Source of the DNA: Limnohabitans sp. Rim11 | Lineage (GTDB): Bacteria; Pseudomonadota; Gammaproteobacteria; Burkholderiales; Burkholderiaceae_C | Assembly (NCBI RefSeq): GCF_001269365.1 | Contig: NZ_CXOM01000001.1 | Coordinates: 620,090 to 684,089 of the forward strand | Direction of reading: 5' to 3' | DNA: 64,000 bases | Shown: positions 47,055 to 56,814 of the stretch, piece after piece | Layout of the letters: each line of letters begins with the position of its first letter | Position numbering within the stretch: the first letter of the stretch is position 1 | Program-made: the position numbers and the translations under genes | Notes under the pieces: generated by a model | The model's input: only the letters and a program-made list of their open reading frames with translations | Told to the model about the DNA's origin: nothing | The model's database searches: none

Positions 47055-47645
47055 ATGACGACCATGAAATTTAATTTAATCAGATATACCTTGATCAAGG
47101 TCTTGCTGGGGCTTTTCAGTTTGTTGTTTTCGGCTTCAGTCTTTGCTCAAACACCTGGCTATCAAAAAATCACTTGGGACGACTTGTTGAACGAAGAGTG
47201 GTATCAGCAAATGAAAAAAGACATGGCCAGCTATGGCCGCATGGCTTTTTTAAAGGATGGTTCGGAAGAGGCTGAAAAATTGATGGCCAGCATGCGCAAA
47301 AAATTGGACGAGGCGCCTATTTCAACCAAATACATCAATCAAAAAATTCGCATGCCTGGGTTTGTCGTCCCCTTAGATGCCGTGCGAACTGGTCAACGCG
47401 AATTCTTATTGGTCCCTTATTTTGGCGCCTGCATTCACACACCGCCGCCGCCGGCCAATCAAATTGTGTTGGTAACGCCTCATCCACAACTCAATGTGTC
47501 AAAGACCTTAGAGTCGATGGAAGTCATTTGGGTAGAGGGAGAGCTAAAAGAATCTAGAACCAAAACAGCCTCAGGCGTTTCAGGATATTCTCTCGAAGCA
47601 ATCCAAATTTATCCCTACAAGGCGTTGCACAATATCAAGAAATAG
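47055..47645 (+). CDS. DUF3299 exported protein
   Basis: A 196-residue precursor with a Sec signal ending VFAQ. The core MPGFVVPLDAVRTGQREFLLVPYFGACIHTPPPPANQIVLV is the DUF3299 signature, in which the conserved C-x-H of GACIHTPPPPANQ could bind metal. It follows the DUF2796/ABC genes by 17 bases in the same direction; this grouping is seen in zrg-type loci. Exact role unknown, probably periplasmic metal handling. Confidence 0.78.
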   Translation: MTTMKFNLIRYTLIKVLLGLFSLLFSASVFAQTPGYQKITWDDLLNEEWYQQMKKDMASYGRMAFLKDGSEEAEKLMASMRKKLDEAPISTKYINQKIRMPGFVVPLDAVRTGQREFLLVPYFGACIHTPPPPANQIVLVTPHPQLNVSKTLESMEVIWVEGELKESRTKTASGVSGYSLEAIQIYPYKALHNIKK

Positions 47646-47742
47646 AATGCACAAGGATTGACCTCTATCGGTTTTCTTAATCCATGTGAATTTGAATATT
47701 TACGATAGTTTTGTTCAAACTTTCGCCCGAATAAAGGCTTGA

Positions 47743-48522
47743 TTATTCAAGCCCGCTAGCTCTTCTAACTTCGATGCGAATCTCTTCTGTCAGTTTGGCT
47801 TTTAACTCTGAAAACATGAGTGAAGTCTTGACAGAGTAGTGGCGAGGGTAGGGCAACTCAATGGGCAAATCACACTTAATTCTGCCTGGCCGCGCACTCA
47901 TGACCATGACACGATTGCCCATGAAGATTGCTTCATCGATATCGTGCGTGACAAACAAAACCGTTTTTCTCTCGGATTGCCAGATGTCTTGGAGCAACTC
48001 CTGCATCAACTCACGTGTTTGATGGTCTAAAGCGCCAAAAGGTTCATCCATGAGCAGAATACGTGGGTTGTTGGCCAAGGCCCGGGCCAAAGCTGTACGT
48101 TGCTGCATGCCGCCTGAAAGTTGCTTTGGAAAATGATTGGCGAAATCCTGTAAGCCAACTTGCTTTAAAAATCGGTGGGCAATTTCATGTTGTTGAGCCA
48201 AGGGCAAGCCCTTTTGGCGCAAGCCAAAACACACGTTTTCTAAAACGTTGAGCCAAGGAAAAAGAGTGTAGCTTTGAAACACCATGCCTCGATCGGCGCC
48301 AGGTCCTGTGACTTGTACGCCGTCAAGTTTGATTTCACCCGAGGACGGGGTATCGAGCCCCGCAACCATGCGGAGCAATGTTGATTTGCCACACCCAGAA
48401 GGACCCAGTAGGGTGATGAAATCATTTTCCTCAACAGTCAGATCGGTTGCGGTCAGGGCTTGCGTGACGGCACCTTGTGTGCTGAATGTTTTGCTAACTT
48501 GGGAGATTTGAAGAATGGACAT
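47743..48522 (-). CDS. NitT/TauT-family ABC ATPase
   Basis: A 259-residue ATPase with Walker A GPSGCGKST, signature LSGGMQQRTALARAL, Walker B ILLMDEPFGALDHQTRE and FVTHDIDEAIFMGNRV, typical of SsuB/TauB-like nutrient importers. It is the last gene of a hutU-binding protein-permease-ATPase series on the minus strand, four bases after the permease stop. Confidence 0.9.
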   Translation of the reverse strand: MSILQISQVSKTFSTQGAVTQALTATDLTVEENDFITLLGPSGCGKSTLLRMVAGLDTPSSGEIKLDGVQVTGPGADRGMVFQSYTLFPWLNVLENVCFGLRQKGLPLAQQHEIAHRFLKQVGLQDFANHFPKQLSGGMQQRTALARALANNPRILLMDEPFGALDHQTRELMQELLQDIWQSERKTVLFVTHDIDEAIFMGNRVMVMSARPGRIKCDLPIELPYPRHYSVKTSLMFSELKAKLTEEIRIEVRRASGLE

Positions 48523-48525
48523 TAT

Positions 48526-49302
48526 TTAACTTAAACGTGCCCATGGGAAGAGCCATCGGTTGAATGTTTTGAAGGCGATGTCGGTAATCAAACCGATCAA
48601 ACCAATGACAATAATTCCAAAAATAATTTGGTCAGTGGCCATCAATGCTTGGCTGTCGGTAATCATGTGGCCAATGCCGTTGGAGGCGCCAATGAGTTCG
48701 GCCACAATGACATAGGTCCAGGCCCAACCTAAAACCATTCTGAGTGTTTCTGCCAATTCTGGCGATGCACTTGGCAGAAGAACACGCGTTACAACACCGC
48801 TGTCTTTGGCGCCTAGGGTGTAGGCCGCTTCTACCAAATCACGTCGGGTGTTGCCAACAGAGACGGCGATCATGAGAATCAATTGAAAAAATGAGCCAAT
48901 GAAAATGACTGACAATTTTTGCGCTTCTCCAATGCCGGCCCACAAAATCAAAAGTGGAATGAATGCAGATGCAGGCAAGTAACGAGCAAAGCTAACGAAA
49001 GGCTCTAGAAAGGCTTCAATGGGTTTGTAGGCACCCATCAAAATACCAATGGGGATTGCAAGAATTGCAGCAATGAAGAAGCCCCCTAAAACCCGCCATA
49101 CAGTCATGCCTATGTCATAGCCAAAACCTTGGTTGACCAGGAGATCAAATCCCGATCGAACCATGGTAATGGGGTCTGCCAAAAACGTCTTTGAAACGTA
49201 ACCTCCCAATGTGGCAAAGGCCCACACTGCAAAGAACAAGACAAAGAATGAAATGCCCAGCGCCACTTTGGCGCTGGGAGAGACGGGTTGTAAGGGGCGC
49301 AT
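48526..49302 (-). CDS. NitT/TauT-family ABC permease
   Basis: A 258-residue permease with about six membrane segments and the EAA loop DLVEAAYTLGAKDSGVVTRVLLPSASPEL. It matches SsuC/TauC-type inner-membrane subunits. The gene starts 5 bases after the binding-protein stop. Substrate is unknown; the neighbouring hut genes point to urocanate or a related imidazole compound. Confidence 0.88.
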   Translation of the reverse strand: MRPLQPVSPSAKVALGISFFVLFFAVWAFATLGGYVSKTFLADPITMVRSGFDLLVNQGFGYDIGMTVWRVLGGFFIAAILAIPIGILMGAYKPIEAFLEPFVSFARYLPASAFIPLLILWAGIGEAQKLSVIFIGSFFQLILMIAVSVGNTRRDLVEAAYTLGAKDSGVVTRVLLPSASPELAETLRMVLGWAWTYVIVAELIGASNGIGHMITDSQALMATDQIIFGIIVIGLIGLITDIAFKTFNRWLFPWARLS

Positions 49303-49307
49303 TGTGC

Positions 49308-50252
49308 TTACTTGATGAAACGCGTGTCAGCCAATTTACTCATGTCAGGCAATTGCTTGATGATGCCGGCTTCTAACAACAAATCTGCAGCCTCTTTGCT
49401 GAATTGCGCATGCTCGCCACTGAAGAACTTCAGATTGGCTGCACGATCTTGCCAACGCAAATACTTTTGGCTTGCTTCGAAGGCTTCACCTGTTTGCTTC
49501 ACATCGGCGCCCATGATTTCAAAGCTTTTCTTGGGTTCTTTGCTGATCATTTCGACCGCTTCGAAGTAGCTGTCTGCAATGGCTTTGGCGGCCTTTGGAT
49601 TGTCAGCCAAGAATTTAGGAACACAACCGAATGTGTCCATGATCATGGGATAGTCAAGGGTGGTGGCAATGATCTTGCCAGCTTCAGGTTTGGCACGCAC
49701 TGCGCTGAGATAAGGCTCATATGTCAAGGCGGCATCAAGGCCTGCGTTACCAGCAATCATTGCATTGGCCGCAGCTTGAGGTTCTAAGTTCACGATCTTG
49801 ACGTCTTTGGTTGTCATGCCATTTTTCTTGAGCATCCAAGCCAAAGTAAAGAACGGTGCTGTGCCTGGCGCACTGGCAGCAACAGTTTTACCTTTCAGGT
49901 CGGTAATTTTGGCAATGTCGTTTTTCACAACCATGCCATCAGCACCAAAGCTCTTGTCGAGTTGGAAAATTTGAGTGGTAGCAACACCATTGGCATTCCA
50001 AACAATCCACGTTTCAACAGTCGTTGCAGCGCATTGCACATCGCCTGAGGCCAGCACCAAATGGCGATCTTTTTGGGGTACTTTGCGCAAAGTGACATCC
50101 AAGCCATTCTTCTTGAAGATGCCGGCTTCTTTGGCCAAAGTGAGGGGGGCAAAGCCTGTCCAACCAGAAAGCGCAATGCTCACTTTGGTTTCTTGGGCGA
50201 GTGCCACACAGCTAAGGGTTGAGGCCAAAGCCAGGGTAACGAGACGTTTCAT
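49308..50252 (-). CDS. ABC substrate-binding protein, SsuA/ThiY-like
   Basis: A 314-residue periplasmic protein with a Sec signal ending ALAQ and the IALSGWTGFAPLTLAKEAGIFKKNGLDV opening of the SsuA/THI5-like group. Binding proteins of this group carry nitrate, sulfonates, pyrimidines or related compounds. It lies 53 bases downstream of hutU in the same direction, so it may import a hut substrate such as urocanate; that is inference. Confidence 0.88.
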   Translation of the reverse strand: MKRLVTLALASTLSCVALAQETKVSIALSGWTGFAPLTLAKEAGIFKKNGLDVTLRKVPQKDRHLVLASGDVQCAATTVETWIVWNANGVATTQIFQLDKSFGADGMVVKNDIAKITDLKGKTVAASAPGTAPFFTLAWMLKKNGMTTKDVKIVNLEPQAAANAMIAGNAGLDAALTYEPYLSAVRAKPEAGKIIATTLDYPMIMDTFGCVPKFLADNPKAAKAIADSYFEAVEMISKEPKKSFEIMGADVKQTGEAFEASQKYLRWQDRAANLKFFSGEHAQFSKEAADLLLEAGIIKQLPDMSKLADTRFIK

Positions 50253-50305
50253 GCGAGCTCCTTGGTGGTTAAAAGTTGAAGTGAAAAAGTACGGCGAAAA
50301 ATAAA

Positions 50306-52009
50306 TCAGGACATCATGGGCAACTGTAAACGGTTCAGCTTGGCTGATTCTTTGGCCAAGTCATAACCTGCATCGGCATGACGCATGACGCCCGTAGCGG
50401 GATCATTGAAAAGGACTCTGGACAACTTTTCGTCAGCTGCTTGGGTGCCATCACAAACGATGACCACCCCCGAATGTTGAGAGTAGCCCATGCCCACACC
50501 GCCGCCGTGGTGCAGGCTAACCCAGGTGGCGCCGCTGGCAGTGTTTAAAAGGGCGTTGAGCAATGGCCAGTCACTGACCGCATCACTGCCATCCATCATG
50601 GCTTCTGTTTCGCGGTTGGGCGAAGCAACGGAGCCGCTGTCTAGGTGATCTCTGCCAATGACGATGGGGCCTTTGAGCTCGCCATTTCGAACCATTTCGT
50701 TGAAAGCCAAACCAGCCAAATGGCGTTCGCCCAATCCAATCCAGCAAATGCGAGCTGGCAAGCCTTGGAAGCTGATGCGCTCTTCAGCCATGTCCAGCCA
50801 ACGGTGCAAATGTTTGTGATTAGGAAAGAGTTCCTTCATCTTGGCGTCGGTTTTTAAAATGTCTTCTGGATCACCGCTCAGTGCAACCCAGCGAAATGGC
50901 CCAATGCCTTGGCAAAACAAGGGGCGGATGTAAGCGGGTACAAAGCCAGGGTAGTCAAACGCGTTGTCAACACCGTAGTCCTTTGCAACTTGTCGGAGGT
51001 TGTTGCCGTAATCGACGGTGGGTATGCCCATTTCATGGAAGGCCAACAAGGCTTTGACATGGGTTGCGCAAGACTGACCTGCAGCTGCAGTCAGGGCTGC
51101 ATGACGGCTTGGGTCTTTTTGCGCTTCACGCCATTCTTCGATAGACCAGCCCAGCGGCAAGTAGCCATTGATGATGTCGTGTGCAGATGTTTGGTCGGTG
51201 ACAATGTCTGGGCGCATACCGCCTTGTTTTGCAATTTCGACCAGTTGGGGCAATAGCTCTGCTGCATTGCCGCAAAGCGCAATGGACACAGCTTCTTTGC
51301 GCGCTGTGTGATAAGCAATCATGTCGAGTGCCTCTTGAACAGTAGCGGCCTGCTTGTCGACATATTTGGTTTTTAAGCGAAAGTCGATACGAGACTGTTG
51401 ACATTCAATGTTGAGGGAGCAGGCGCCTGCAAAAGTAGCTGCCAGGGGTTGCGCGCCCCCCATGCCACCCAGTCCCGCTGTCAAAATCCAACGACCCGAC
51501 AAATCGCCATTGAAGTGCTGTCGACCCGCTTCAACAAATGTTTCGTAAGTACCTTGAACAATGCCTTGACTGCCAATGTAGATCCAGCTACCTGCTGTCA
51601 TTTGCCCGTACATCATGAGCCCTGCACGGTCTAATTCGTTGAAGTGTTCCCAGGTGGCCCATTTAGGAACCAAATTTGAATTGGCCAACAAGACCCGGGG
51701 AGCGCCGGTGTGGGTTTTGAAAATACCTACGGGTTTACCCGACTGAACCAAGAGTGTTTCATCGGGCTTCAGCTTGCGAAGCGACTCCAAGATAGCTTCG
51801 AAGCAATCCCAATTGCGGGCTGCTTTGCCAATGCCGCCATAGACCACCAATTCGTCTGGATTTTCTGCAACTTCGGGATCGAGGTTGTTTTGAATCATCC
51901 GGTATGCAGCCTCAATTTCCCAATTGGCGCAACTGATTTCAGGGCCGCGAGGCGCTCTGACGGGCCGCGCTTTTCTGCTTGATGTGTTTGGATTTGATGG
52001 GGCGGTCAT
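50306..52009 (-). CDS. hutU: Urocanate hydratase
   Basis: Converts urocanate to imidazolonepropionate using tightly bound NAD. The 567-residue protein has [41 protein letters not shown] and [17 protein letters not shown], and the catalytic cysteine segment [15 protein letters not shown]. It is divergent from hutC with a HutC-type palindrome in between. The gene before it in the pathway, hutH (histidine ammonia-lyase), is not in the window. Confidence 0.97.
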   Translation of the reverse strand: MTAPSNPNTSSRKARPVRAPRGPEISCANWEIEAAYRMIQNNLDPEVAENPDELVVYGGIGKAARNWDCFEAILESLRKLKPDETLLVQSGKPVGIFKTHTGAPRVLLANSNLVPKWATWEHFNELDRAGLMMYGQMTAGSWIYIGSQGIVQGTYETFVEAGRQHFNGDLSGRWILTAGLGGMGGAQPLAATFAGACSLNIECQQSRIDFRLKTKYVDKQAATVQEALDMIAYHTARKEAVSIALCGNAAELLPQLVEIAKQGGMRPDIVTDQTSAHDIINGYLPLGWSIEEWREAQKDPSRHAALTAAAGQSCATHVKALLAFHEMGIPTVDYGNNLRQVAKDYGVDNAFDYPGFVPAYIRPLFCQGIGPFRWVALSGDPEDILKTDAKMKELFPNHKHLHRWLDMAEERISFQGLPARICWIGLGERHLAGLAFNEMVRNGELKGPIVIGRDHLDSGSVASPNRETEAMMDGSDAVSDWPLLNALLNTASGATWVSLHHGGGVGMGYSQHSGVVIVCDGTQAADEKLSRVLFNDPATGVMRHADAGYDLAKESAKLNRLQLPMMS

Positions 52010-52051
52010 GGTGCTAGAGGGTGTCTATTTAAACAAATTGGAGTTCATCCT

Positions 52052-52067
52052 AGTTGTCTATACAACT
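52052..52067. promoter_or_regulatory. HutC operator-like palindrome
   Basis: AGTTGT-CTAT-ACAACT is a perfect 6-base dyad in the 85-base gap between divergent hutU and hutC. It resembles the TTGTATATACAA-type Hut boxes bound by HutC in gammaproteobacteria. One site placed here could control both operons, with urocanate as inducer. Confidence 0.65.
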
Positions 52068-52094
52068 TCTGTCAATCGTAGTATTCTCTACTGC

Positions 52095-52802
52095 ATGCGT
52101 TCCCAAAAAGTGCCCATTTACGAGCAAGTCAAGGCCTTCATTTGCACCAAAATTAAGAATGGTGAATGGGTCGCTGGCGACTCTGTGCCCAGTGAAAGTG
52201 CATTGATGCACCAGTTCGGTATTAGCCGTATGACCGTTAACCGGGCACTTAGAGAATTGATGACTGAAGGTGTTGTCAGGCGCGTACAAGGGTCTGGTAC
52301 TTTTGTGGCCAAAATAGACCATGTGTCTTCAAAACTTGAGATTCGAGACATTCAAGAGGAAATTGAAGAGCGGGGCCATGTGCATGGCACCGAAGTTATT
52401 TTTGTAGGGACCATCAAAGCCAACAAGGCGCTCTCACAATGCTTCAACTTGCCCAGCAAAAGTCTGTTGTTTCATACCATCATGGTTCACCTAGAAAATG
52501 GCTTACCGCTTCAATTTGAAGATCGCTTTGTGAATCCGGCTTTGGCGCCTGATTATTTGACAGTTGATTTTTCAAAAACGACACCCACTCGTCATTTGTT
52601 AGATGTCGTTCCCGTAACCAGTGCCGCCTATTCCATTGAAGCCGCCATGCCAAGTGAGATTGAAGCTCGGCATTTAAAAATTAAAACTTCACAAGCTTGC
52701 TTGGTCATGGTCAGAACCACTGTGAGCTCCAATCAGGTGGCCTCTTTGGCGCGTCTTATTTACCCCGCCAGCCGTTACAGTTTTAAAGGTGCTTTCCAAT
52801 GA
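52095..52802 (+). CDS. hutC: HutC, GntR/HutC-family repressor
   Basis: A 235-residue regulator starting at ATG 52095 (the frame is open upstream into hutU antisense but without support). The winged helix is KVPIYEQVKAFICTKIKNGEWVAGDSVPSESALMHQFGISRMTVNRALRELMTEGVVRRVQGSGTFVA, and the UTRA effector domain follows. HutC represses hut genes until urocanate binds. It overlaps hutD by four bases. Confidence 0.94.
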   Translation: MRSQKVPIYEQVKAFICTKIKNGEWVAGDSVPSESALMHQFGISRMTVNRALRELMTEGVVRRVQGSGTFVAKIDHVSSKLEIRDIQEEIEERGHVHGTEVIFVGTIKANKALSQCFNLPSKSLLFHTIMVHLENGLPLQFEDRFVNPALAPDYLTVDFSKTTPTRHLLDVVPVTSAAYSIEAAMPSEIEARHLKIKTSQACLVMVRTTVSSNQVASLARLIYPASRYSFKGAFQ

Positions 52803-53374
52803 TGCAACTGCAAGACTGGCAGCAAATTAAGCTTCAGGATGTTCCTCCAAGCCCTTGGAAAAATGGTGGAGGCACCACCCAAGCTTTGGTATGTTGGCCC
52901 AATTCAACTGAGTGGATCTTTAGAATGTCGGTGGCACGCATTGACAGTGATGGCCCATTTTCTGAGTTCAAAGGTGTCAGTCGTTGGTTTGCGGTTCTGC
53001 AAGGAGAGGGTGTTGCCTTGCAGTTTCCAGAAAAGAGAGTTGTTCTGGGAGCCAAGGATCCTGTCATACAGTTTTCGGGCAATGCGCCATGCCACTGTTG
53101 TTTGACAAATGGTCCGACCTTGGACTTCAACCTCATGGTGCAAGGTATCTCTGCCACCATGACTCGCATCAACCGATCGAACTTCATTCAAAATTTTAGG
53201 GCAGGCACCACATTGGCCATCTTTATGGTGGAAGAGGGTGGTCAATGTGTCCTCAATGAACAAAGTTATGCATTGGACAATGCGTCTTTGTACTGGGTCA
53301 CACTAAAACAGGACGTGCAAATTGCCTTGAAAGACATGCATGTGCTGTTGATTCAAATGGAGTGTTCTGCATGA
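52799..53374 (+). CDS. hutD: HutD accessory protein
   Basis: A 191-residue cupin-like HutD protein: WKNGGGTTQALVCWPN and FSEFKGVSRWFAVLQGEGVALQF are characteristic. HutD is thought to protect cells from urocanate or formyl-intermediate build-up, with no firm catalytic role known. It overlaps hutC and hutI at its two ends by four bases each, showing a tightly coupled operon. Confidence 0.9.
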   Translation: MMQLQDWQQIKLQDVPPSPWKNGGGTTQALVCWPNSTEWIFRMSVARIDSDGPFSEFKGVSRWFAVLQGEGVALQFPEKRVVLGAKDPVIQFSGNAPCHCCLTNGPTLDFNLMVQGISATMTRINRSNFIQNFRAGTTLAIFMVEEGGQCVLNEQSYALDNASLYWVTLKQDVQIALKDMHVLLIQMECSA

Positions 53375-54582
53375 GTTATGAGATTTGGGAAAACGCACGC
53401 CTTGCAACGATGCAAGAAGGCCAAGATGCGAACTATGGCCTGATAGACGATGGTGTCCTTGTCGTTGAGGGGAAGCAGTTGGCATGGGTAGGACCCAGAT
53501 CTGACATGCCGATGCAATATCGCCACGGCGCTTTTATGCACGATGCGCGCAACGCGCTGGTGACCCCTGGTTTGATTGATTGTCATACCCATTTGGTTTA
53601 TGGCGGACACCGCGCCAATGAGTTCGAGTTGCGCTTGAATGGCGCCAGTTATGAAGACATTGCCCGAGCTGGCGGTGGCATTAAATCGACTGTGCAAGCC
53701 ACTCGGATGGCTTCGGAAGCTGAACTCTACAAAGCAGCCCTAAAGCGCTTGACCCATTTAATGAAAGAAGGTGTCACAACCCTTGAGATTAAATCTGGCT
53801 ATGGTTTGTCACTGGAAAATGAAGCTAAGTGTTTGCGGGTTGCTAGGCAACTTGCCTTGGATTGCCCTATTCAAATAAAAAATACCTTTTTAGGGGCCCA
53901 TGCTGTGCCGCCCGAGTTTCAAGACAATGCCGATGCTTACATCGATGCGGTCGTTACCATGATGGCGCCCCTTCAAGCACAAGGCCTTATCGATGCGGTC
54001 GATGCGTTCTGTGACCGAATTGGTTTTACCTATGCACAGACAGAAAAAGTATTCAAAGAAGCACAGCGCTTGAATTTGCCGGTCAAGTTGCACGCAGAAC
54101 AATTGACGGACAGTCATGGCGCTTCCTTGGCGGCAAAGTATGGTGCCTTAAGTTGTGACCATTTGGAATGGCTTAGCGAAGAGGGTGCGGCTGCCATGGC
54201 CAAGGCGGGTACTGTGGCTGTGTTGTTGCCGGGTGCTTTTTATTTTATTCGTGAGACTAAGTTGCCGCCGATTGAGCTTCTAAGGCAACACAAAGTGCCA
54301 ATGGCCATTTCTACCGATTCAAATCCTGGTAGCTCTCCCTGTACATCACTGTTGCTGATGTTGAACATGGCGTGTACCTTGATGCGTTTGACACCTCAAG
54401 AGGCCTTGGCTGGCGTTACCCGAGTAGCTGCTCAGGCCTTGGGCTTGATAGACCGGGGTGCTTTGTGTGCAAATCAGCGCGCTGATTTTGTTTTGTGGGA
54501 TGTTCAACATCCTGCTGAACTGGCCTATGCATTTGGATCCAATCCCTGTTTGTCGACTGTGTGGGGCGGCCAGGTTCGCTAA
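53371..54582 (+). CDS. hutI: Imidazolonepropionase
   Basis: Opens the imidazolone ring to give formimidoylglutamate. The 403-residue amidohydrolase has the metal motif DCHTHLVYGGHRANEFELRLNGASYEDIARAGGGI, and later LHAEQLTD and STDSNPGSSP. The start chosen is ATG 53371, overlapping the hutD stop; GTG 53362 is possible but unneeded. Confidence 0.96.
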   Translation: MSYEIWENARLATMQEGQDANYGLIDDGVLVVEGKQLAWVGPRSDMPMQYRHGAFMHDARNALVTPGLIDCHTHLVYGGHRANEFELRLNGASYEDIARAGGGIKSTVQATRMASEAELYKAALKRLTHLMKEGVTTLEIKSGYGLSLENEAKCLRVARQLALDCPIQIKNTFLGAHAVPPEFQDNADAYIDAVVTMMAPLQAQGLIDAVDAFCDRIGFTYAQTEKVFKEAQRLNLPVKLHAEQLTDSHGASLAAKYGALSCDHLEWLSEEGAAAMAKAGTVAVLLPGAFYFIRETKLPPIELLRQHKVPMAISTDSNPGSSPCTSLLLMLNMACTLMRLTPQEALAGVTRVAAQALGLIDRGALCANQRADFVLWDVQHPAELAYAFGSNPCLSTVWGGQVR

Positions 54583-54612
54583 CCCCCTTCATCATTTCAA
54601 TACTCTATAACC

Positions 54613-55416
54613 ATGGCACCTTTATTTAATTTACATCAGGGCACAGCGCCAATGCTTGTGAGCATGCCTCACTTGGGCACCCTCATACCAGACGAGTTAA
54701 AACCGAACTATGTTCCTCGTGCGCTGGCGGTAGAGGATGCAGATTGGCACTTAGATCACTTGTACAATTTTTTGAAAGACATGGGCGCAAGTATCTTGAC
54801 CCCAGTATTTTCTCGGTATGTGATTGACTTGAATCGCCCGCCAGATGATGCGCCCATGTATCCCGGTGCCTCCAATACGGAGCTTTGCCCAACTCGTTTT
54901 TTTACTGGCGAACCACTTTACACAGAAGGCTGCCAGCCAGATGCCAACGAAAAATTACGCCGTCGGGAGACCTACTGGCAACCGTATCACCAAGCGCTTT
55001 CTGGAGAATTAAGCAGATTGCGTTTAGTGCATACCAATGTGCTTCTGTGGGACGCTCACAGTATCCGTGGTCAAATTCCGTGGCTCTTCGATGGCAAACT
55101 ACCCGATTTAAATGTTGGTACAGCAAACGGTTTGTCTGCTGCCGAATCTGTCGGCCGTGCAGTGATGGCAGCCTGCTCACAACAAGACCAATTTACCCAT
55201 GTGTTAAATGGTCGATTTAAAGGCGGGTACATCACCCGTCAATACGGTAATCCGCAAGCTGGTATTCATGCCGTTCAGCTGGAAAAATGCCAGTCTATTT
55301 ACATGAGCGAATTGCCGCCTTATGACTACAAGCCTGCGCTTGCCTCTCAAGTTCAGCCGCTGCTGCATCAGATGATGCTGGCCGCTCTGAATCAAGTTAA
55401 ATCATTGAATGTATGA
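54613..55416 (+). CDS. hutG: N-formylglutamate deformylase
   Basis: Splits N-formylglutamate to glutamate and formate, the last step of the five-step hut route. The 267-residue protein has VSMPHLGTLIP, RYVIDLNRPPDD, and LLWDAHSIRGQIPWLFDG, with likely zinc ligands in these motifs. It is followed by hutF with a four-base overlap, which confirms that HutF produces its substrate. Confidence 0.93.
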   Translation: MAPLFNLHQGTAPMLVSMPHLGTLIPDELKPNYVPRALAVEDADWHLDHLYNFLKDMGASILTPVFSRYVIDLNRPPDDAPMYPGASNTELCPTRFFTGEPLYTEGCQPDANEKLRRRETYWQPYHQALSGELSRLRLVHTNVLLWDAHSIRGQIPWLFDGKLPDLNVGTANGLSAAESVGRAVMAACSQQDQFTHVLNGRFKGGYITRQYGNPQAGIHAVQLEKCQSIYMSELPPYDYKPALASQVQPLLHQMMLAALNQVKSLNV

Positions 55417-56780
55417 AGTTCAAAGCTAAATTGGCTTGGGTTGATGGCGCCTGGGCTAGCCATGTGCTTTTGGAGTCGGATGCGCAGGGTTACTGGGTGC
55501 GTATTCAACCGAATGCAACTGACACAGATTGCCAATCTGCCATAGAGCTTGGGTGCGTCATTCCTGGATTGGTCAATGCACACAGCCATGCCTTTCAAAG
55601 AGCAATTGCCGGATTGACAGAGCACAGCGAGCAATCGGGCGATGACTTCTGGAGTTGGCGCGATCGCATGTACCGAGTTGCTTTAAGCATTGGCCCTGAT
55701 CATTTGGAATCTATCGCAACCTGGCTCTACAGCGAGATGCTGAAGAGTGGGTATACGCATGTTTGTGAGTTTCATTATTTGCACCGGAATCCAGATGGGC
55801 TGGCATACGCCGACGCTGCAGAGATGACTTGGGCCTTGGTCCGTGCTGCAGAAAATGTGGGTATGGGTCTCACCATGTTGCCAACCCTTTACATGAATCA
55901 AGGCTTTGGACAACCCGGTTTAAATTCAATGCAAAGAAGATTTGCATCGACACCAGATTCCATTTTGAATTTACAGCAATTGGTCGTTCAGTATGCCAAT
56001 TCGAAAGGCAAGCAAGCCAGCTTGACCTCAGGTGTGGCCATTCACTCCTTGAGAGCTGTGAGTCTTGCCGAGATTCTTCATTTGACTGCAAACAGTGGCG
56101 CAGCGCCCGTGCATATTCATGTGGCTGAACAAACCAAAGAAGTTGCTGACTGCGTTGCCTACACGGGACTTAGGCCCGTGGCATGGTTGCTTGCAAATGC
56201 CAATCTGGATAAGCGCTGGAATTTGGTACATGCCACACACACCGCCGCCGACGAAATCAAGAGTATTCAAACGCAACAAGCCTCTGTAGTGATATGTCCC
56301 ACCACAGAAGCCAACTTAGGCGATGGTTTTTTCGACTTGCCTGAAGCCCTTCGGCAGTCTATGCGTTGGTCAATCGGCACAGACAGTCATGTCAATCGGA
56401 ATTGGACTGAGGAACTTCGCTTGTTAGAGTACGGTGGCCGACTGTCTATGCGGAAACGCAATGTCAGCTTGCTTCACCAGAACGGCTGCGGCTCTTCAAG
56501 CCAAGTGTTGTTTGAAAATGCCATTCGCGGTGGCTCCCAAGCTGCTGGTTTGCCCTTGGCAGGTCTGGCTTTGGGACAACGTGCCGACATGGTTGAAATT
56601 GACCTAGCGTCCGATTCGTTGCTGGGTGTACCTACTGATCGTTTGCTAGACGCTTTGATTTTTTCAACGCCTTCAGCCAACTTCAAGAGCATTTTTGTCG
56701 CAGGCAAAAAAGTGGATGCCAATTCAGATCGATGGAAGCCCCAATTTATTCAAACAATGTCACAGCTTGAGTGGCACTGA
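55413..56780 (+). CDS. hutF: Formimidoylglutamate deiminase
   Basis: Converts formimidoylglutamate to N-formylglutamate and ammonia. The 455-residue amidohydrolase has PGLVNAHSHAFQRAIAGL, the VHIHVAEQTKEV histidine, LVHATH and the catalytic SIGTDSHVNRNWTEELRLLEYG. HutF with HutG marks the deiminase/deformylase version of histidine breakdown rather than the one-step HutG arginase-type version. Confidence 0.95.
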   Translation: MKFKAKLAWVDGAWASHVLLESDAQGYWVRIQPNATDTDCQSAIELGCVIPGLVNAHSHAFQRAIAGLTEHSEQSGDDFWSWRDRMYRVALSIGPDHLESIATWLYSEMLKSGYTHVCEFHYLHRNPDGLAYADAAEMTWALVRAAENVGMGLTMLPTLYMNQGFGQPGLNSMQRRFASTPDSILNLQQLVVQYANSKGKQASLTSGVAIHSLRAVSLAEILHLTANSGAAPVHIHVAEQTKEVADCVAYTGLRPVAWLLANANLDKRWNLVHATHTAADEIKSIQTQQASVVICPTTEANLGDGFFDLPEALRQSMRWSIGTDSHVNRNWTEELRLLEYGGRLSMRKRNVSLLHQNGCGSSSQVLFENAIRGGSQAAGLPLAGLALGQRADMVEIDLASDSLLGVPTDRLLDALIFSTPSANFKSIFVAGKKVDANSDRWKPQFIQTMSQLEWH

Positions 56781-56814
56781 TGAGGGGGCTGACTGGACAT
56801 TCATTTTTGAGCGG

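Noticed and set aside
51924-52094. Upstream extension of hutC
   Set aside because: The extra 57 codons overlap the divergent hutU start and the operator; the GntR domain begins right after the ATG at 52095.
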